Below are positions 23,345 to 38,130 of a stretch of DNA of 64,000 nucleotides, piece by piece. The stretch comes from Polytrichum commune. Its lineage: Eukaryota > Streptophyta > Polytrichopsida > Polytrichales > Polytrichaceae. The stretch covers positions 20,819,501 through 20,883,500 of the forward strand of contig OX485805.1 of the NCBI GenBank assembly GCA_950295325.1. Reading direction: 5' to 3'. The notes under the pieces are model-generated. The model was not told the origin of the DNA, did not search any database, and worked only from the letters and a program-made list of their open reading frames with translations. Made by a program: the position numbers and the translations under genes. Numbering within the stretch: position 1 is the stretch's first letter; each line of letters opens with the position of its first letter.

Positions 23345-26340
23345 TGATACCAATGCATGCATTAAATGATGGTATGCACTAATCCTAGTGCATTCCACAT
23401 GCAAAAGCTCCATCAGACGTGCCCTTGGAACAAATTAATGTGAAACTACACTCAAACATGTGCATTTCCCTGTACATAAGTACTCAACTTAACATTTATT
23501 GAGAAACAATTGTTTTTGACCAATGGAAATGATATTTTGAATCCAAAAGATATCGGGACTTGCAAAATTTATTGGAGTTGGAAGAAAGGAGATGGGTTGA
23601 CTTGTTATTTTTGGTGGCTCACTTGCCTGGGGGTGGACTCTTCATTGGAAACCTAAATGACAAAACCCTTGTATATGAGAAGTTTATAAATAAATACAAA
23701 TGCGTATGTATTAACGACAAGCTAGGAAATGGACTCATGTATTTATACTAAGCTTTTCAATTCAAATGCCTCCACAAATAATATAAATCATGAATTAAAT
23801 ATAGCTTTATTACATGTAAACACCATGTTCACTTTATAATGAGAAAATAGTTGATTTTTTTTAAAATAAAATAAACATCCATAGCATGTAACTCAATGAT
23901 TGCATCAAACAAACAAACACAATACTAAATTAGCCTAGCCACAATCTAGAGAGCAAAACTCAAGAGAGCCAATGAGCACTCCAAGTGCTTCTAGCTTGTC
24001 CTATAACCCAAATGTGAACCCTAAGAATAATGGACAAGGGAATCATTGAGGACTATTACCATATGACAATAATGGATGAAAATGTAAATTTGATAAAAGT
24101 AACACATCTATTGTCAAAAATTTCTCTAAACCTTAGGCCCCATTTTGTACATCTACCTTTACTTCAAAAAAACTAATAGCCTTTTAAATGTACACACTAG
24201 AGAAATGCACCTTACTCCTCCCTTATGTATACTATATATATGCTAATGCCTCAAATAATACCCCTTCTTATACCCACGTTAGTTTGTACGTGGTACGAAG
24301 AGTCCACCTCCCAAGCTCACTTGCCATGTTGGTCACACACTTGTGTACATTCAGCGAGTAAATAAGGTATTATCAAGTGGCGGATGCATAATGGGCATCC
24401 ATGATTGTATCCTTGTCATACCCTCCACCCATGCACCATTAGGAGACTTACTTTTCCATTCAAATGAGTATGGTATTCAATGACAAGGTAATCAATGGTA
24501 TGAACCTCGTAACTAGGATTTAAATATACTTGGATTTATGCATGGATTTTGGACAATTCGAACCACCAGTATGACGAACACTAGATCGCAAAACTACACA
24601 TATATGGTGGTTGACGAACATGTGGAATACAAACATTCGAAGTTGTGGTTGTGTCTTTTGATGTTGTCGTTTGATGTTTTTGTCCCCACATATGGACATC
24701 CTTTATTATTTTTGGACAAGTGATTTGTCCGAATATACTTAAATGTTGGTTACATACACGACTAATGGTACTGGGTAAGGTAGCATCCATGTCACATGTG
24801 TACATTTGTTCTACCAAAATCAGTGGGACTAGTTTCTTGGTCGATATGGTAGATACCATGGTTGAATTGGTATTAGGTGAATGCATGGAATCAATAACCA
24901 CATAACTGATAGTACCAAATAACCTACATGTGGGTATCAAAATTATAACACCATTCAAATACTGATGTTTGATGGGTCTGTCAAGGTGTGAAAATCTTCA
25001 TGTAACCAAGTTGTTATTTGGATCAATATCATTCTAAATCATATTGATTTTAAGACAATTTTACCTTGGTATGAAGGTTCTTGGAGGTTGTATATACCCG
25101 AATGGTATTGAAGTACAAATGCCGTCAGCTACCCATATCCTCCTGATATCAACAACGGTAGTTGCTCATTATAGATATCCGACTGGTATTAAATAAACGA
25201 TACCGGTGTATATCGGTTAAATACCTTGCAGATACCCGGAAGATACCCTGCTCATATAGGTCCGACGCCGTACCCGCCCCGGGTATCTTCGTGAGGGCTG
25301 GTTTCCAAAGAAGGCACTGCAAACCTTTTGCAGGGTTTGCATTTTATTGAATGGGACCGCCCGGCTTCCAGGTATGCTGAATTCTGGTGGTAGACATTGA
25401 ATGTTTAAAATGAAGTTTGGATCACCGTGATGTGAGATGGTAAATATGAGTAGATCCTACATAGGCTATGATGCAGGATGAATCATTTGAGCATGAATTG
25501 ATTTTGTTGTTTTTGATTTGTTTAGCTGCTCTAAGAAAAGTCTTTGGAACTCAGAAGCACGGATTCTGCTCAGTGTTGCTCTAGAAAATGATCCATTTCC
25601 TTAATGCGGGTGTGGAATGCCGAGACGAGGAACTCGGAAGCTTAGTTTCATTGTAGGTTATAATCATAGGGCTGGGGGATTGGGCTCTGTTTCTGCTGTG
25701 AATCGCTGAGCAGGAACTGGTTGGATGAAACTCGAAAGTTGCCTGCATTGGAATTTGTTTTACGTGTCTTTACATTCATGTATGGTTCAACGTAGTGGTT
25801 AGCGCATGTGAAACCCTAATGCAGGGGTTTTGTGCCGGTTATAAGTTCATTTTCAGAATACATTTTTGGTCTGGGCTTTTTTCTTTTTGGTCAAGAAAAA
25901 ACAAAATTTAATGTTAGTTTTACCCTGCGGGTGCATAAAAGTATCGATATACAAATTCTACAATGGTTGCGTGTCAGTTGTCATTTGAACTGCATGTGTG
26001 GCAGAGATTTGGAAATTGCGATCTGTTCAAAATCACACAGTTTAGCTGCAATTACTAGAATCCAAACCCTAGTTTATTTATTTATTTATATTGTGTGTGT
26101 GTCTGTGTGTTTGGATGAGGCCAATTTAGCTCCTGCTTTCTAATCTATTTGAGGTTTAGGATTTAGGGTTTATGGATACCTTCTACTCCTGTCTAATTCA
26201 ATTCTTCTGATTTGAATGTCCAAATAGTCTCTTGCACCGAGCGTTCAGACAACAACCTGTCAATGTGTTGATTCTTGTTTGAGCATCTTGACACGATGGT
26301 TTTGGTCATAGCTGTGTTTTTTATTCATTGCATTTGATTT
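23345..26340. other. gene-free DNA, grading into the 5' region of the PIG-G gene
   Basis: No supported gene. A minus-strand open frame of about 125 codons at 24581-24958 has no recognisable domain. Around 25080-25260 short GATACC/GGTATC motifs recur in both directions; similar motifs appear near 46175-46260. Since an acceptor-like TTTTCATGCAG precedes the PIG-G start codon at 26351, a 5' UTR exon and intron probably lie between about 25300 and 26349. Confidence 0.45.
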
Positions 26341-26350
26341 TCATGCAGTT

Positions 26351-29300
26351 ATGGCCAGGGCATTTGCTGGAGCTGTGGCACTTTCTTTCGCAGGGGTTTT
26401 GTTGCAGCTCACAGGCTTGGTGCTCTTTGTCTTGGGGTTTTTCCCAGTCAAGCCCGCGCTTACTGGCATAAGGCATTCTTTTCCACATCTCTCTATATAT
26501 TTCTGAATTGTGTTGGGAAAATTCTGGAACTTTTTTCTTGGTGGATGTTGGAAAAAGTAATCAGGGATGCTAGGAATATGGGATTTCGGATTAGTTCAGA
26601 GGAATTCTATTCTAATGCCATCCTGAATAGTGTGAGCTTGATATGAACTGTACTTGCAAAGACCTGTATTCTTGAGATGTGTAAAATTTGCTGATTCTTT
26701 CCTTTTCTTTCCTTGATGGGTTGCAACTGCAGTGGTGTTGAAAGTGCCTTGCCAGGCTGTCAAACAAGCAACATCAATGAAGATCTTGCAGCACGGCTGT
26801 CATCAGCTTCCTATCAGGTTCGGGAGCTTTTCAAAAAAGCTAGCAATAATATATTCCTAAACAAGTAAAGTTGTTAATCTTGCTACCTTCCATATGTATG
26901 AATTCCAGGAAGTACATGGTCTTCAGACATTGTAGACAGGTTCATGGATGACTTCCTATGTGAATTAGTACATACAGTGCCTCAAATGTGTGTATTCAGA
27001 GGCATACTAGGATATTGTACAAGAAGGTCGCCAATATAGATAGGTGCTTCTAATTGAGGGTTACTTGTTTCTTCCCCTTGGACTTTGTGTGGTTTAACAC
27101 CTCAGGCCATAGCTGTACCTATGAGTTTCCACAACAGAGAAGGTTGCACAAGGAGCTCACAGATTTCTAGTAGAGTTCTGGACCAGTTGATGTTGTTTTG
27201 AATGTGTTTTCAGAGTGCTGCTAAAAAGTACTAAGTTTTTACTGTGGTTCTCCAGGAAGCATCTGATGTACCACGGCAATTTGATCGCCTTGTTTTCATG
27301 GTATGTTTCTCCCACTGGCTGAAAGAATCTGTTTTTGACCACTTCATCTCTTATGAGTATTATTAATTGCGGATTTGGGTCGAGCAGGTGGTGGATGGTA
27401 TGCCTGCAGAGTTTGTGCTCGGTAGAGGCGGTCGTCCTCCCCCTGTGGAAATTATTGCTGCTATGCCTTTCACACATAGCCTATTGTCATCTGGGAATGC
27501 TTATGGGTACCGTGCAAAAGCTGCACCTCCAACAGTAACTATGCCACGTCTGAAGGTAAGGTGGCATGGAAGAATGACCTGTCTTTAGTAATGTTTCTAT
27601 ACAAGTACATGTGTCTATTATGGTTTCTTGAAAATCTAGTTAAGAATGAGTTGTGTGTGGTTGGATGGACAACACAAATGGACACCAAGCTTCTATACAG
27701 TGCAAAAAGTAAGGTTACTGTTATCATTTGTGGAAATCAATAGAATGGAAAGCAATGAGAGACAATGTGCCATATTGAATATTCTGTATTTCTGCAGAAT
27801 GACAAAAAATGTATTTCTCTTTTGTTTTGGGAGACCTAGGCAGGATTGAGATTGATTGATATTACATGATGTACATCACCTATTACAAGAAACAGAAAAT
27901 GCACATCTTGCCTTTTAATGCAGAGTTTTTGTTGTGATGTGCTACACTATATTTTCCCCAGGCAATGACATCAGGAGCAATAGCTGGGTTCTTGGATGTG
28001 GCTTTCAACTTCAATACACAGGCCTTACTTGATGACAACCTCATTGGTAAGTCACTTGCATTATGTGAATTTCTCATGGTCGCAGGAAGCCGGCTTGAAC
28101 ATTGTGTATAATGTAAAGTATTTTTTCTGGTATTTGAGAAAGTTTTGGTATCCTTTCGATCAATTATGGGAATTTCTTTGTGTTTCATATAATGAGAGCG
28201 TAGGCACTGACTACCATTAGCTTGTTAAGTTGCTGGTGCTCGACTCTAAGATGATGAAAACCTGACCAATTCTCCATGTTCTTCTTGAAGTTGATAGACG
28301 ATGTGAATTGTACAAGTGATTTCCCGATACTTTGCGGTTGACACTGGTAGTCGACGTCAAACTTGGGAAATTTATGTCTGGCTGCATCTCTGGATATCTC
28401 TGCTTAACAGTATCTAAGGTCCCTCTGAAACTGAGAGATGGATGGCCGTGAACAATGGACTAGGCCAGCTTATGAGAGCAGGGTGGAAGATGGTGATGCT
28501 GGGAGATGAGACATGGCTTAAGCTCTTTCCCAACACGTTCCATCGTCATGATGGGGTCAGCAGCTTTTTCGTAAGGACCCGTGCCTTGAGGACAAAATCT
28601 CTGATCGATTCTTTCTCAAACTAGAATCCCGTGGCCAGGGAAGGGAGCTCTAGATTTATCTAGAGTTAAGATTGATAGCCATGTGTTCCTCTCTTTTTAT
28701 TTTTATTTAAATTTTTTCTTTGAGGATATTGTCAATAATTTCAAGAATCATCAATGCTAGCCTCAAACAACAGCCAAAGTTAGTGAACTCTGGAAATCTA
28801 AATACTCTAAACTCTAAACTCTAAACAAGGAATGATGGACAATTCTTCCTCACGTGAAACTCACACATGTCAAGGCTTCATATCTTCTTCTCTTTTTACT
28901 TTTTATTTAATTATTTTTGGTATGATTGTTTTTCCATCCACAAATTCCATGCAAAAATGCCTCCTTTCATTAATTACTTTTCATCAAAAATTGAAGTATG
29001 TTAAATTCCGCATGGAATTGTACTGTACTGTGTGCATGTGCGCATGCATGACATGAGGATTTTCTTTGACAGCGCTCCATATAAATCTAGAGAATTGGCT
29101 ACACATGGAAATATCATGATAAGCAATTGGAAATAGCCATGTGTTTTTGAAAATCATTTGGTTTTTCAACATTCTTGAACATTTGGTTTTTGAAAAACAT
29201 TCTTGTTTTTCTCAGAACTACTTCAGCCCTTTGAGAGGCCTGAGCTGGTCAACAATTTTTAATTATTTTGATTTATTTTTCTTCAATTTATTTTTGCTTG

Positions 29301-32300
29301 CTAGACTCCCATATAGGCAGACCTGCAGTAATTATCCCATTAGAACCCCAAAAATAAAAAGCTCGATAATTAAGCTCACTCTTTGAAACCCTTGGTGATA
29401 GTTTCGCATCGTAAAGCTCTACGTTCAATTCAATAGGACTTAGGTCCTAAGAGAAGGAAAGTCTTAGCAAGCTCAATAAATAAAAGAATCTAAGCTCCCA
29501 ATGGGTCTTCAAAAGCGAAGGAGTTTTCTAGATTGATCCAAGAGATTGACCAGCTCTGGTTGCATTGTAAATGTACTCCCTACCAACTCTTATTGAATCC
29601 AGTTGACATAGACCATGTGATGTCTTTGATGTCTCAAAAGGGAATTGTGAACAAAGCCATGGGGGACATGATGATGAACAAGATTTTTGAGTAGTTGATA
29701 TGCTGGAGAGCTGGGTGCTGTGTGATGGATGTATTTGAGACAGTTGCTTGTGACTGAGACCACCATGTGTCTAGGCGCAGATATGTGAAATCAAAGCGTT
29801 ATATGTAGTCACAGGATAATAGGATATAAAATTCAAGAGATAGGGTTGGTTACTCACCAAGGTAGTATTTTGGGATGGCACAGTGCTCAAAACTTATAAA
29901 CAGAGTGAACTCTTTTATTGGAAAGCTTAGGAAGTACTCGATGCAGTTTGTGAAGGTGTGGTTGCACAAAAATATTTTTAGTGGGAGAGATTGAATTAGG
30001 AGTGTTTGTTTCCATGTCTGCAGGTAAAGGATACAATAGAAGTTGACCACAATGTCACTCGCCATCTGGAAGTCGAGCTTGCAGCCACTGATTGGGACCT
30101 ATTGGTACCAGCTTCTCTAGAAGTTTGTGTTGTCTGCTTGGTGGTCATTTTTGAAAGTGACTCAAGTGTGCATCACTGTTCATTCATGTTTGTATTGAGT
30201 ATTTGGGCATCGTATCCATTACAGGTGTTTACCCAAAACATAGTGGACCTCAGATAAAGGTTGCTTATGGCCAGGCCTTAGTGCTGAGTGACAGGAAGTG
30301 AAAAGGTTTTCTGTATTGTCTGTGGATGTAGGTGCTTCACTATCTTGGACTGGATCATGTGGGTCACCTTGGAGGTCGTAGTAGGTGAGTCTCTTCTTAA
30401 GGAGTCATGCAGAATATTTCATTCATGATCAAGTATTAGCATGTTGTGGTTGAGTTGAGCATTCGGCATAAAATTGATATAAATCAGTTCTCTATCAGCA
30501 AGTACCTTCTCCACTTCGTCAACCATGTGGCTCAAATATCTAGGGAGCACTTGTGACTTTCCTAGAATATGATGTCTGCCATCTCATGCTTTATGTCCCA
30601 AGCATAGATGTTGAACTTTTTGGGCAAGTCCCTATGATTTTAGCAGTCAGTCTAATTTTTCCAAACCAAACCTTTTATCGTCACCTTACAATGTTAACGT
30701 TATTGTCTAGCTTGTTGATGGCCCCAAAGTTGAAGGAGATGGATGATGTAATACAACGTATATACGAGCAGTTGATTAGCAGCTCAGCTGAACGGCGCAC
30801 TTTACTGGTGTGTAAATTCACTTGTTTCCTTGCTTTGCTATTTAGAGAGGTCAGAGAAATTTGAGATTTTGATATTTTCCTTACATGGTGTTGTGTTGTT
30901 TGTTGTGGTATTTGATTATATTGCTATGACACCAGACAACTACCATAGTCTTCATTGATTCATTGGAATCTCTTATTTCGAGACATTTTCATTTTGACTT
31001 CTGTTTATTCATGGTTTTAGGTCTTGTAATTATGTACTGTTGCCACCTTTTCATAACCTTCTACAGCCATTTGTTTAAGTAAGATGTCAAGTTGGCACAG
31101 TTATCTGATCACATTTTTGGAGCCATCTTGGGTTGGGGATGATTAAAGGAGGGCATGATGTAATCTGGATTGTGTGCAGATGGTAGGAAGTGATCATGGT
31201 ATGACAGATGGAGGCAACCATGGGGGGGCCTCATATCAGGAAGCAGATGCATTGGCCATACTTGTCACTGGGGAACAAAACTCTTGCAGCTATAGTGATG
31301 TTGATCAAGAAGTTTGCAGCTCAAACCAAATAAAAAATGCTGGGGCTTCAGCTGCATGGTCCTCATTCCAGGTAATTCCTGGAAGATTACCACCAAATTA
31401 CACGCATATGCATAATCTAAAAAATTTGCATCATCTCAGTATGGTTGTGTAGTGGCCTATGAAGGTTTGGAAATGGAAGCCCTGTTTTTCAAGTTTGTCA
31501 TGGGTAGTGGGCTCTGCTGTTTGTTGGTGCTTTGCTCAACACTACTCTTGGTACGTTTTCATCTGTGGAGCCTGAGGATAAAGTGGAGAAGAGAACAACT
31601 AAGATTTATCCTTCATGGTATTTGTGGAGTAGGTGGATTTGGTGCCAACTTTGGCCCTACTGTTAGGTGTGCCAATCCCGAAAAATAGTGTTGGAGCTTT
31701 GCTTCCCCAGCTCTTCACCACTCTCTCACGTGAGTATATTCTGTATTTCTAGAGTTTGTTGTAGTTTAATAAGATAATTTCCATATTGGTTGATTGGCTC
31801 ATCCTTGCATTGTGAGAATATTTCAGAGTCTACTGAACAATTTGTTCTTGTTGGTAGATTGCACAAAATTTGTGGGTCAAAGAGGGTCCTTCAATAGATA
31901 AATAGTACGACAAAAACCATATCTGTTGCCATTTGTATTTCCTGTTGGGTGAAAAGGGCATTTCTCGAGGCTTGGGGTGCTATGTCAAGTGTTTTATCTA
32001 GTGTGACTGAAAATAAATTGAACACCCTTGTGTCAATTATTGAGAGGATGTAAAGATGAGCGTTTATGGTTTAGCTGGAAAAGTGTGCCAAGTGTCAATG
32101 CATAATCACAGTAAGAAATCTCTGGCATTCATGTAAATTACACTATGTCCCACAATTGGTGTACTGAGTGATGTATGATTACTGATTTTCTTACTGCTAT
32201 ACTGATTGAGGCGGCGTGGTTACTCAAGTACAACTTAATGATCTGAAAGACCCCAAGCTTGTGGACGAGCCAACAAATTGGCAACTTCATTATAGCTGGA

Positions 32301-35300
32301 TTAACTAGTCCGGCCTTATATTGAGGAATTTGTTTCTCACATCCACTTGCAAGGCGCATATGATCCTCAAAAATGTTGGCTAAGCAGGAAATCACAGCTT
32401 GTGTGCGCGAGTTCTGAAACTTCTGCAGATTTCATTACTATCAATTTTCAATTGACTTATGTAGAGCTCTTTCCTTGGCAGCGAAACAGCAGTTACGGAC
32501 ATTGGAATTGAATGCATGGCAGCTGTTCCGTCTATTACGTGTGCGATATCCAAGATCCTTGTGTGTCAATAACCTTTGTTCAAGCCAGCCAGGTGATTCT
32601 ATTATTGGCACCACAACACCCACACATATCTCGGGGGGTGATAATGACAAGGAAATACATATGTTTTGTGAACTTTTCAATCAAGCGATCTGGTTACATA
32701 GTTCTTGGAGAGTTACAGATTGCACCGAACCAATCAGGTATGTTTGGATCCAATTCCAAATCTGGATAGCCAGAGAAATGTCTTATCACCACTAGACAAC
32801 CTGACGAGATCTGGTGATTCAGATTTCAGAAACTTGTGTTTATTGAAAATTTGAGTCCATTACCGTTCATGTGTCTCTCCCAACTTCTGCAATTTAAATT
32901 GAGTAGTTTATTTCGCTGGGTCATACATACGGACTTCAGAAATTACTGTGTTGAATTGGTGGACTGTGTAACATGGAACATATTGCACCTGATATAAGTC
33001 GTTTTCTTGTGGCTGCCCTAAACAGTGAAAAGAAACCGTGTTCTAGTTTTGAGGCTGCAAGAGATGCATATCTAGCTTTCCTGAAGCCTGCTTCAGAGTG
33101 GCTTGCCAGGGGCACAACAGAGGTAGCTTCTCTGGCCCTTTACCATTTGAATTTGAATCTGAATCATGTTGAAATCGTAAGAATGCTCAGAGTGGCAAGG
33201 ACCTTTTTTTTCTAACATTAAGATTTTTTGAAACAGAAGAATATTCCGTTCATGATAACTGGTGGAAGCCTGATGGTCGTGTCAACGATATTACTCCTCT
33301 GGGCTCTTTTCTTCATTTATCAGGCCAAGTCATTGGCAACAAAAGATGGACAAGCCTACCCACTTGAGTGGAACCAACATGGTGGATTTGTTGTTGAGAA
33401 GATAGTAGCTATTGGGGGTATCTGCATTCATGCAGGTAGCTTAGCATCTTCCTCATTTGTAGAGGAGGAACAATACACATGGCACTTCCTGGTTTGCACT
33501 ATTTCTCTTATTATTCTTCGGCGTATACTTCAACTAAGAAGTTCATCAAACCCCACCAAGATTTGTCAACAGCCAAACCAATCACCAAGTTGTAATTCCA
33601 CACCTGATGACGATGTCCTCCATAAGCTTTTGAGCAATGAAACTATTTCTCCTGGTACAAAATCTACCAGGCAGGGTATGTTGGAACAATCTTTGGAAGT
33701 AGCTGGAATACTCCTGCTTGGAAGGTTGTTGCAAGCATGGCATCGCGGTGGGGTAAATTGGACGCACTTACCTGATATTGCCAAGTGGATAGATACAGCC
33801 AGCGTTGGGGTATCCACCTCTATCAGATATGCAGCTCTTTGTTTTGTTACGATAAGCAGCATTGTGTTGATTCTATCACCTGCCCCACGGACCCTTTTCC
33901 GAAGAGTGGTAGCATTCTCCATATGTTTATCTGCCTCGCTTATCTTCATATATGTGAGGTTAACTTCAGCAGGGAGAACATCAAGTGCAGATGCATTACC
34001 TACTCTTGCTGCTCAAGCAGTCTTTGGAGTTCTTGGTATCACAGCTCTATGTACTCTTGTAATTTCTCCTTGGACTGTTCCACTTCATATACAAAACATG
34101 AGACATGAAAAGTCAGAGAGAAATTCCAGCGCAGATACAAATAAAGGTAGGTCTAGTAACAAATCAGAGAATTTGTTTGAGCATTTTCCCTTGGAATTTG
34201 GGGTACATTCAGCTATGTACACAGTAGGCTCGGTGTATGTATCCTGTTGGTGTTTATTACAACTACTCCTCCAGCAATCAGTTAACTCTGGGCCAGTGGC
34301 ATTGCTTCTGGGACAACTTCTGGTCACTGTATTACTCTTTCAGAAAGGATGCATTTCATACAACCACTGGTTTCCGGTAATTTCCTGACCTCAACAGCTT
34401 CGTTATTTTCTATTGACACACCATACTCCTGCTCACAACTTTCTTTGTATTGCTATTACTTCCGAAATCTCTGCTGAAATCTGTACTCTTGGTTTCAAGT
34501 ATCAACTAATTTAGAATCTCACTTGGTGAATCAGCAATAGTTGTTCATATGGTTGTTATCTCCTTTGTTTAATTTAGAAGTGATTTACTGCTTTGTTGTT
34601 TTTATGCTTTAGTGTTGTTTCTCGAGCAAGATACATGTGTCTCTGCTATATTGATGTGCTGAGCATCTCTTTCTGGGTAGGTGTTGGTATTACAATGGAT
34701 TGGGACATCTGGCCACTTTGCGCTGGGCAACAGCAACACTCTTGCGACTGTCGATGTGGCCGGTGCATATATTGTGCGTCCCTACCTAATGGTGTTATGA
34801 TTCATTGCTCATGAATTACATAGAAATTGTTCATGAATTACACTAGTTGCAATATTTTTTATTCTCAGATGTGTGACCTTCACCAGTATGAATTCATTCT
34901 TTGGAAGTGCTGTTGATGGCAGGGCTTGTCATCTCATTCTACAGTACTCTCAGGGCTTCTAGCATTCATTATCACCTACGCCTCGCCATTTTTATTCATG
35001 CTAGGGATGCTGCTACTGACTTGCCGGGTCCCAATAAAAAATGGCGAGTGCTTTGATTCAGGAAGAGCTGGACTTTGTAAAGTCTGGTTACTCGAGGCGC
35101 TGGCCGTACCATGCATCTTACCCCTGACCCTGAATGGGGTAATTTTGGTGGCATTTACAGTGATCCTTACCCTTATGCAAGACCATTTATTCGTGTGGAG
35201 TGTGTTCTCACCCAAGTAATCACTCTCTTCTCAATCCCCAAATCCTTACTGACTTGCAATATGATTCCCTATGTTCACCTTAGGGTTTGATGATTATGAC

Positions 35301-35856
35301 TTGTACATCTCAATTGAAGCTACATTACGCCTCAATTTATCTTTTGACTACATAATTAACATATCCATGTTTAAGCTTGTTGAACAGATGCTTTAAAGGA
35401 TTATCGTCTTTTCTTTGCAATCTAGGTTACCCTTCTCAGTAATCGGGGAGATTTTTGGGCATAACCGGTTGAGATCCTAGTGTTTGCAAGTCCAACCGGT
35501 TACATGGTGGCATCCTCCGGTTTTCCTTTATTAAATTGGGGTATATTCTATAAATTCCTCTAAAATGATCGGTTATTTCTCAAACTCAACCGGTTCATCT
35601 GTAACTTACTGCCGGTTCTCCTGCTCATAGACCCCTCTTGTCTTCTGTTATCAATGAGTGCCTTATTTAATATTGTGTCTGATACACATATCGGTTTTGC
35701 AGGTACTTGTACGTTTGTGCAGCAACGGTTTGCACCACACTTGGTGCACTTGTCTTTGCTGGAACTTCGACATATTCTACCTTGGTTATCTTCAAGAGAG
35801 CCCATTGGCAGACGTCTGCAGCACATTTAACCAAACCTAGTGGGAAGTCCCTCTAA
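26351..35856 (+). CDS. PIGG: GPI ethanolamine phosphate transferase, PIG-G/GPI7 (LAS21) type, 17 exons
   Basis: It adds ethanolamine phosphate to the second mannose of the GPI anchor precursor in the ER membrane. Exons: 26351-26472, 26733-26817, 27256-27300, 27388-27555, 27962-28046, 28464-28570, 30024-30104, 30332-30384, 30711-30807, 31180-31371, 31633-31729, 32482-32737, 32999-33122, 33237-34376, 34681-34773, 34923-35215, 35703-35856. They join in frame to 1063 residues, near or slightly above family length. An N-terminal hydrophobic anchor (about 5-35) precedes a phosphatase-fold lumenal domain: VVDGMPAEF (Asp87), PPTVTMPRLK (candidate nucleophile Thr133), GDETWLKLFP (183-189), HYLGLDHVGHLGG (234-246) and GSDHGMTDGGNHGG (284-297). 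The later half is a multi-span membrane region, with GNSNTLATVDVAGA near 900. Intron 1 must use a GC donor. The acceptor of exon 13 (32998) is the least certain. A CCGGTT repeat lies in the last intron. Confidence 0.93.
35448..35620 (+). repeat. CCGGTT-rich dispersed repeat, copy 2, in the last PIG-G intron
   Basis: Shares ATTTTTGGGCATAAC, GTTGAGATCCTAGTGTTT, TCCAACCGGTTACAT and CTCAACCGGTTCATCT with 15565-15778, in the same order and orientation. It lies about 80 bp before the exon 17 acceptor and has not damaged the splice site. Confidence 0.75.
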
Positions 35857-38125
35857 TGTGCCTCCATCTTGAACCTCGAGTTCTAAGTGGCAGACTTGGG
35901 TTGGAGGATTCCATATGATTCTTTTTGTGCCAACAAGTTTTTCAACCTACACAGTTGAAGAGAACTTGTTGCAAGTCCAGCAGTACATGACCATTTCTGT
36001 CCATCAGCTGACGTTTTATGATACTCAACGGTTCCCACCTTATACAAGGGAAGGTTGAAGTCTTTGTTTAACTTGGTGCTTGGAGGCCACGAGCAATATA
36101 AGAAACAATGGAAATCACTTCCAAACACCAGCAGCTAAACACCAGCAGCTACCATGGATTTTTCTGTGAGCTGCCATGGATTTATGGCAACTTCACCGTG
36201 CCACCTGCAAAGGAGGTACGTGTTTGTGATTCTAGTCCGCAGGATGGAGATAGATATTACAAAGAGGGCCACATATGAAGGTTTCTGATCATTTTATGCA
36301 AGTTGGCGAACATTCAGGTCCCTTGCCTGATCCTCCTATCCTGCATGCCTCCACTTGTAGATTTCATGAAACGATTTATTAGATATACATTTGCCATTAT
36401 ATTGGGAAATCTGCAACGATGACTAGACTGGTCAGGGGGAGATTGGGTGCAGCCAACTCCAGGATGACCTGGCTAGCAAGTAGATTTTCCTTGTCAACGT
36501 GGCTAGGCCATGTACTCCACCAATGAGAATTTTTTTTTCCACCTGTACGGGTTTGCATGCACTATGTTTGGCCATGTGTTCATGGTGCCATATTATTGCC
36601 AGGTGTCCACAACCTACAAAATAGGAAATGCAATAAGCTCTATTTTATCCGTTGTATGAATATTACCCATTTGCATTATCAACTGAAATGATGACTTCGT
36701 TTCATTTATCAACTGAGATAACAAGGAATGTTTTGTCCATCATCCAAAGAAATGAAATCATTTGTCCATAAAATCGTTCACTCACAAGTCATGCTCTTAA
36801 CCTGTCTTATGTAAGGTATGTGGCCCTCTTGTGGGCAACTCCACCGCAATAAGTTGACCTTTTGATTGGATTGGGAATTGTCTGACCAAGGTTATCAATT
36901 GCAAATAATGGAGATCGCCATTCTAGAACATTATTGAGCAGCCACATGGTGGTCTCTTGCTTTCCAAAGAAAGAGGCTGCAATTAAAATGTTTTGATAAT
37001 TTACAACTGAAAGTTCACGGTACTCAGCTTGACTGCTCCCCATAAATGGTGTATCCTGGACTTAAAGGAGATCCATGCCCATTTTATGCTCGGTCCCAAA
37101 AAATGCAACCAAGAAGTTGTGTAATGTTCATGTATCAAGATTTTATTTGAAATGCAAAAGGTATAGGAGGTCACCACGAAGATTCTTTTTCCCGTTAAGT
37201 GATCGTAACTGCCCTCCCAAACTTTGTGAATATTGAGCCTAGAATGGTGTCCATATTTGGAGCACATCCTTTAATCTCATCATGACACTTGTCTTTTTAA
37301 TGCCTTTTCCTAACCATAAACCTTGCCACATTCCACTTAAGTATAGGTATCCAATTGAGAATAATGATTACATAAAAAGACCATGTAAGGTAGACAACCC
37401 TTATTTGGTTACTTTTTTGGAATAAGACACCTATATTTGAGTGATATGTGATTTATTCTAGCTCCAAGAATGAATACCAAAAAGATATGGGTTTAAAAGA
37501 GATTGAACTATATGTTCAAAATATGATAAACATGAACTAGGGGAGACCTATATGACCATATAATGAGCACGATAATCTTCACTTTGAAAAATGAAATAGA
37601 TATCATACGAGCTCCAAAAACTATGAGGAAAGCAACTACAACTATAGCCTCGATTTGGATTCTTAACCATCTCATACTAATTGCGTGCTTCATATCCTAG
37701 GAGAAGTGGGGGCTAGTAAGAAAAAGTAACCATATAAGGCCCATCCACCTTACCGTATTGTCAGAGGTCACAAGGAAGAACTTTTACAGTCAGTGGCACC
37801 ATTTAGTAAAAGTTTCAATCTTTTCAAATGTAGATTCAGGGAATTCAAGAGAAGTATAGGTGTAAATATGGTGTAAAAATCTTCTGTGGTTTTGGAAGAA
37901 TTGCATGTCAGTCTATCACCCTGGAACCCCATGGTTGATGGACAAGAGAGTCTCACAGTCCCACACCCACAACCCACCTGCCTTGTTACAACAACTTTAA
38001 GGGCCACTTTCCACTAGCGCTTGAGGGCCCTTGATCCATGATACGTAATTTATGTGATTGGTCAAGAAGCCGGAGACAAGTTGCTATAACATTTTACCTA
38101 GAGTATCAATTTTTACCCAAATAAC
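35857..38125. other. 3' flank of PIG-G and gene-free DNA
   Basis: No gene recognised. A short direct repeat, AACACCAGCAGCTA, occurs twice at 36124-36150. Minus-strand open frames near 36807-37267 are short and unrecognised. Confidence 0.45.
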
Positions 38126-38130
38126 ATAAG

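Noticed and set aside
24581-24958. 125-codon minus-strand frame
   Set aside because: No recognisable domain and no splice-linked neighbours; AT-rich repeat-like surroundings.
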